Source: Colletes latitarsis (lineage: Eukaryota > Arthropoda > Insecta > Hymenoptera > Colletidae). Taken from it: a DNA stretch of 64,000 nucleotides. The position numbers and the translations under genes were made by a program. The stretch spans positions 32,179,501-32,243,500 of the forward strand of contig NC_135137.1 of assembly GCF_051014445.1 (NCBI RefSeq), read 5' to 3'. Below, in pieces: positions 61,050-64,000 of the stretch; within the stretch, counting starts at the first letter, position 1; every line of letters begins with the position of its first letter. The notes beneath the pieces are model-generated. The model had not been told where the DNA came from. It made no database searches and saw only the letters and a list, made by a program, of their open reading frames with translations.

Positions 61050-61560
61050 CGTGTCTCAATTCGAAGCCGCGTTTCCGCGATCCGTAACCCCGAGTTACCG
61101 ACGAGAGATCCTTCGAATCGAAATTTATACCAACGCCGTCGAATTTACGCCGCGCGAAAGTGCAAAACGCGACGTCGTCGTAGGGATAAACACGCGCTCG
61201 TGTGTCCCGGCCATAATCCCCCGGCTGTATAAAATGTCCGCCGCGGGACCGGAAATATAAAGTAGCCGCGCAGGCAACTTGTCGCTCTTAATTAGAATTT
61301 ATCTCCCTCTGTGTCGTATCGGCTGCTCCTCCGTGAACGGGGCTGCGGCGGAGTTTCAACCGCGGCGGAAAGGCAAAAAGGCGGATGGCCTTCGTTCGCA
61401 GACCACTTTTAATGCGACTCTAATGGTCGTGATTGCGACGCGACGGAAAAAATGAATCGCGCAGCGGCCCGGCGTTGAAGTCTCCGGGCCCGATCAACGA
61501 CCGATTTTCTCGCGTAGAGACTTTAACGCCAGATAACGAGAGATATTCGTCTGTAATTTA
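61050..61560. promoter_or_regulatory. CpG-rich intronic island, candidate enhancer
   Basis: CGCTCTTAATTAGAATTTAT, CACTTTTAATGCGACTC and GCGGCGGAGTTTCAACC lie in a strongly GC-rich stretch. The 69-codon frame at 61051-61260 has no domain. The homeodomain-type cores make a regulatory role plausible. Confidence 0.35.
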
Positions 61561-62149
61561 TGATTAAATTGAGAATCTTCGGTTGGCTTTGAAAATTGTC
61601 TAGTAATTTGGAATGGAAAATGACGTTAAGTTTGATTTAATATTTGGACGCTTTAGAATTTTATCTACGAGTGATAAAATCATCGAAGTGTGTATTAAAA
61701 TGTTAATGTATCGAATCTTTGCTTGAAACTGATGAAATTCGTTAGAATGTGTTTCGTTCGTAATAGAGATCTTTGATTCCTATATAATTTTACTTTGAAG
61801 TCATCGAAAAATACTCTAGGCATTGATATTTAACTAAAATCGACATTGGTCAATGTTATCGAATGTCCCAAATATAACAGGTGCAACAAATATGATCGCG
61901 TACCTTTCCAGTAAACCTAAAAAGAAATGTGTTTACAATCTTAAGAAATGCACAGATGTCAATAAGTATATTACACCATAAATAAAACAAATATTTGAAC
62001 TATTGTGTGGACTCGAAGAAGGAAGAACAAAAGTGCTCCATTTTGCAGGGAAGAAACTGCAAGGCAAATTACGAGTATCCATTTTCTACGAGCCTAACCA
62101 TATTTTTTCCACGCGTAACTAAAAGAACGTCAATAATAATTAACCAATT

Positions 62150-62480
62150 TTACAATGGTTATGCGCTCCATTAATTAAGATTACCGCGATAAAAGCCTGC
62201 TGGAAGCTGAATTACCGATTACCGGACAAATTAGCAAATCACACACGCAACATTGCAAGCTCATTAATTTGAAAACATTGCGATCGACCGACAGCAGAAA
62301 ATTGATTTCTTATTTCCCGGGCGATCGGCGTGGCAAACCTGTTACGGTCGAGCGCGATAAAAGCCGAACGTCATCGGCCTAATTAAATCTTTTATCTTCC
62401 GGAGCGGTTGAAAATCTGAACGGATAGTGGGTCGTACTTTCACGCCAATCGCGCTCCAGATTCTCGGAACCATAAGCATA
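62150..62480. promoter_or_regulatory. Candidate intronic enhancer with paired GATA/homeodomain words
   Basis: ATTAATTAAGATTACCGCGA, GCGATAAAAGCC twice (62187-62198 region and 62352-62363 region), GGCCTAATTAAATC and TTTTATCTTCCGGAGCG are close together. The repeated CGATAAAAGCC word is notable. There are no frames of note across it. Confidence 0.4.
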
Positions 62481-64000
62481 TAGACAATTTCTTACGGTCG
62501 CGTGTATAGACAGAGGAAAGGAACGCCTATAGTCGCGGAGCAGCGGTTTCGTTTAACAAGCTTTTTCGTGTAGGTGCGTAAATGGTTCGCGTGAATAGGA
62601 TAGAGACACACAGGTGGCAGGGACTGCCCAATGCACAGGGTTGCGTAACGCTGAACCAGTTATCCAATGGTTCAGCGAGGAGGATGTGTTGTGGATCGCG
62701 GCAATGGCCGGTTATAAGGAAACTTGTCGCTCCTCCGATCCTCTTAGGCCGTTCTCCCACCTGACTGGCCACGCTACTTAATCAGAGATCGGTGAAGTAC
62801 GCAGATTTAAAATAACAAACAAAATATAAACCGTTCGTGCGTTACTAATCGAATAAACATTGAAAAGAAGGTAAAATATTTTACAACGAACGGAATATCG
62901 ATTTAAATACGCATGGAAGCTTGCAAATATTATGTATAAAACAATAGACGATTTTACTCTTCGACACAAGTATATTCTCGTCGCGAAAATGTAATTTAAT
63001 ACGTTCATGTCGACGTGTACCACCGGTGGCTCACAGTTAAATGTCACATGTCACATTGGACAGTGAGGACCACTAAATATGTAGCTCGTTAAATTCCTAC
63101 TTAAAGTCTAACTCAGAAAAGATTGGTATATAGTTGAAAATTAGAACAAACGAAAGACTCTAAGAAAAATCGAATGCTCGATTAAAAAGGGATTAAATAT
63201 TCGAATGGTGTAATGAAATAACCCCGGAGGGGTTGAACGAATGGGAATTAATTTTTGTTGTAACGAACTCGTGGAACACTTTTGAGGAGTGTAAACACCA
63301 GGGTAGGTGACGTATCGTGGAGAATGTGACGCGTGTCATCGTCTAGTTTAAGTGGGAGAACGGCTTTAGGCTGTAGACTACGCGTAGCTGACAGTCGCGT
63401 CAGTGCAGAACGTATCGCGGCCAACTCGACGCGTTGCGAAAGTGTCACACGCGCGCTTAGTTGGCCCGACAGAGCCACGGCAGACGGATTTTACCCCCAG
63501 GTGTTTTCCTTCTAGACTTAGAGTACGCACGGAGAAACGAAGGAGTCTGGAACGCGACTGTTTCGAGAAGAATGACGCGAATCGTTGCTGGCTAAATCAA
63601 ACTTGAAGTTGCTTGTATCTGACAACTGCTACACAACGATTAAATCTATCGCAAATTTTTCCCTTTCGATTTCGATTTTTACGTAATCGTAGCTTCGTTA
63701 AATTTTATTTAATAATGTGCATTCTTGAGCATTCTCCACAATTATCTGAATTGTATAATACTTGTAATTTTTAATGTATAAAATAGATATTTGTAAGTCC
63801 TTTTTTTTTCTTTTTGTTAAGAATATCTTATTTAATCCACAGGTGGAAATTGTATACGATTTCTATGTTTGTTGCAATAATGGATTTTCAAATCCCATTC
63901 CCCATTCGTCGTTGATAACTTTTCCTGTGTACTCTATAATCTGTTCATGCGAAATTGAGATAGAACCATCATTCCGTGGGTCGACTGTTTTTACCCGTTA

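Larger units (their letters stand above)
34331..64000 (+). other. TfAP-2 gene, 5' half (continues past window)
   Basis: The gene span includes the promoter block, four coding exons and the introns between them. TFAP2 proteins are nuclear sequence-specific activators that bind GCC-N3-GGC-type sites as dimers. In Drosophila TfAP-2 is needed for leg-joint and proboscis development. Only the N-terminal transactivation region is in this window. Exon joins are phase 0 at the first three introns. The fourth exon leaves one base over. The basic helix-span-helix domain should follow beyond 64000. All introns have GT-AG ends. Confidence 0.88.
60838..64000 (+). other. TfAP-2 intron 4, 5' part
   Basis: Starts at GTAAGT. 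The sequence to the window end holds GC-rich islands at 61050-61560, 62150-62480 and 63290-63590, separated by AT-rich DNA. No frame encodes the AP-2 block PNEVFCSVPGR or the DNA-binding domain. Therefore the intron is at least 3.1 kb long. Confidence 0.75.

Noticed and set aside
62046..62100. Possible TfAP-2 exon 5 after a TTTTGCAG acceptor
   Set aside because: In the phase required by exon 4 the frame does not give the conserved AP-2 sequence and ends quickly in a stop.
63830..63900. Possible exon after pyrimidine tract and CCACAG near 63842
   Set aside because: The required phase gives a short unrelated peptide and a stop. It is not the NPNEVFCSVPGR region.
1..64000. CRISPR array, operon, phage or bacterial defence system
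   Set aside because: The direct repeats are satellites and duplications with no spacer pattern. No bacterial-type genes are present and the introns show the DNA is eukaryotic.

Overview
The window looks like insect nuclear DNA, most likely from a hymenopteran (bee, ant or wasp). It is AT-rich overall, yet CpG dinucleotides are frequent and there are sharp GC-rich islands. There is no dense operon-like coding. Most open frames are short and random. The one protein gene I can identify has small exons, large introns and consensus GT-AG splice sites. The hymenopteran placement is an inference from base composition.

The identifiable gene is the 5' half of transcription factor AP-2 (TfAP-2), on the + strand. 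Four coding exons are visible: 35630-35722, 45158-45535, 59471-59665 and 60786-60837. They join in phases 0, 0 and 0, and the fourth exon ends in phase 1. Together they encode 239 codons of the N-terminal transactivation region: the conserved exon junction E|DR, the DFQPPYFPPPF motif, a His-rich stretch, a 14-Gly run and a VRRPD block. The basic helix-span-helix DNA-binding and dimerisation domain is not here and should lie beyond base 64000. A GC- and CpG-rich block (about 34330-35629) with trinucleotide runs and a three-codon upstream ORF precedes the first coding exon and is the likely promoter and 5' UTR.

The 34 kb upstream holds no gene I can support. It is rich in repeats: a 156-bp satellite at the left edge, exact-period arrays of 133 bp and 102 bp, and many two-copy direct duplications of about 120-390 bp. 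It also has a 1.04-kb element with 121-bp terminal inverted repeats, TTAA-flanked piggyBac-like MITEs (one carrying a nested insertion with a GTAC duplication), a 317-bp MITE with 36-bp inverted repeats, and a degenerate 5S rRNA-derived sequence.

Inside the TfAP-2 introns are a second, end-less copy of the 1.04-kb element, a decayed mariner transposase on the - strand, an adjacent unidentified decayed reading frame, and several GC-rich, homeodomain-site-rich islands that are candidate enhancers. I found no CRISPR, operon, phage or defence system. The most notable non-gene content is the repeat biology and the nested mobile-element structures.
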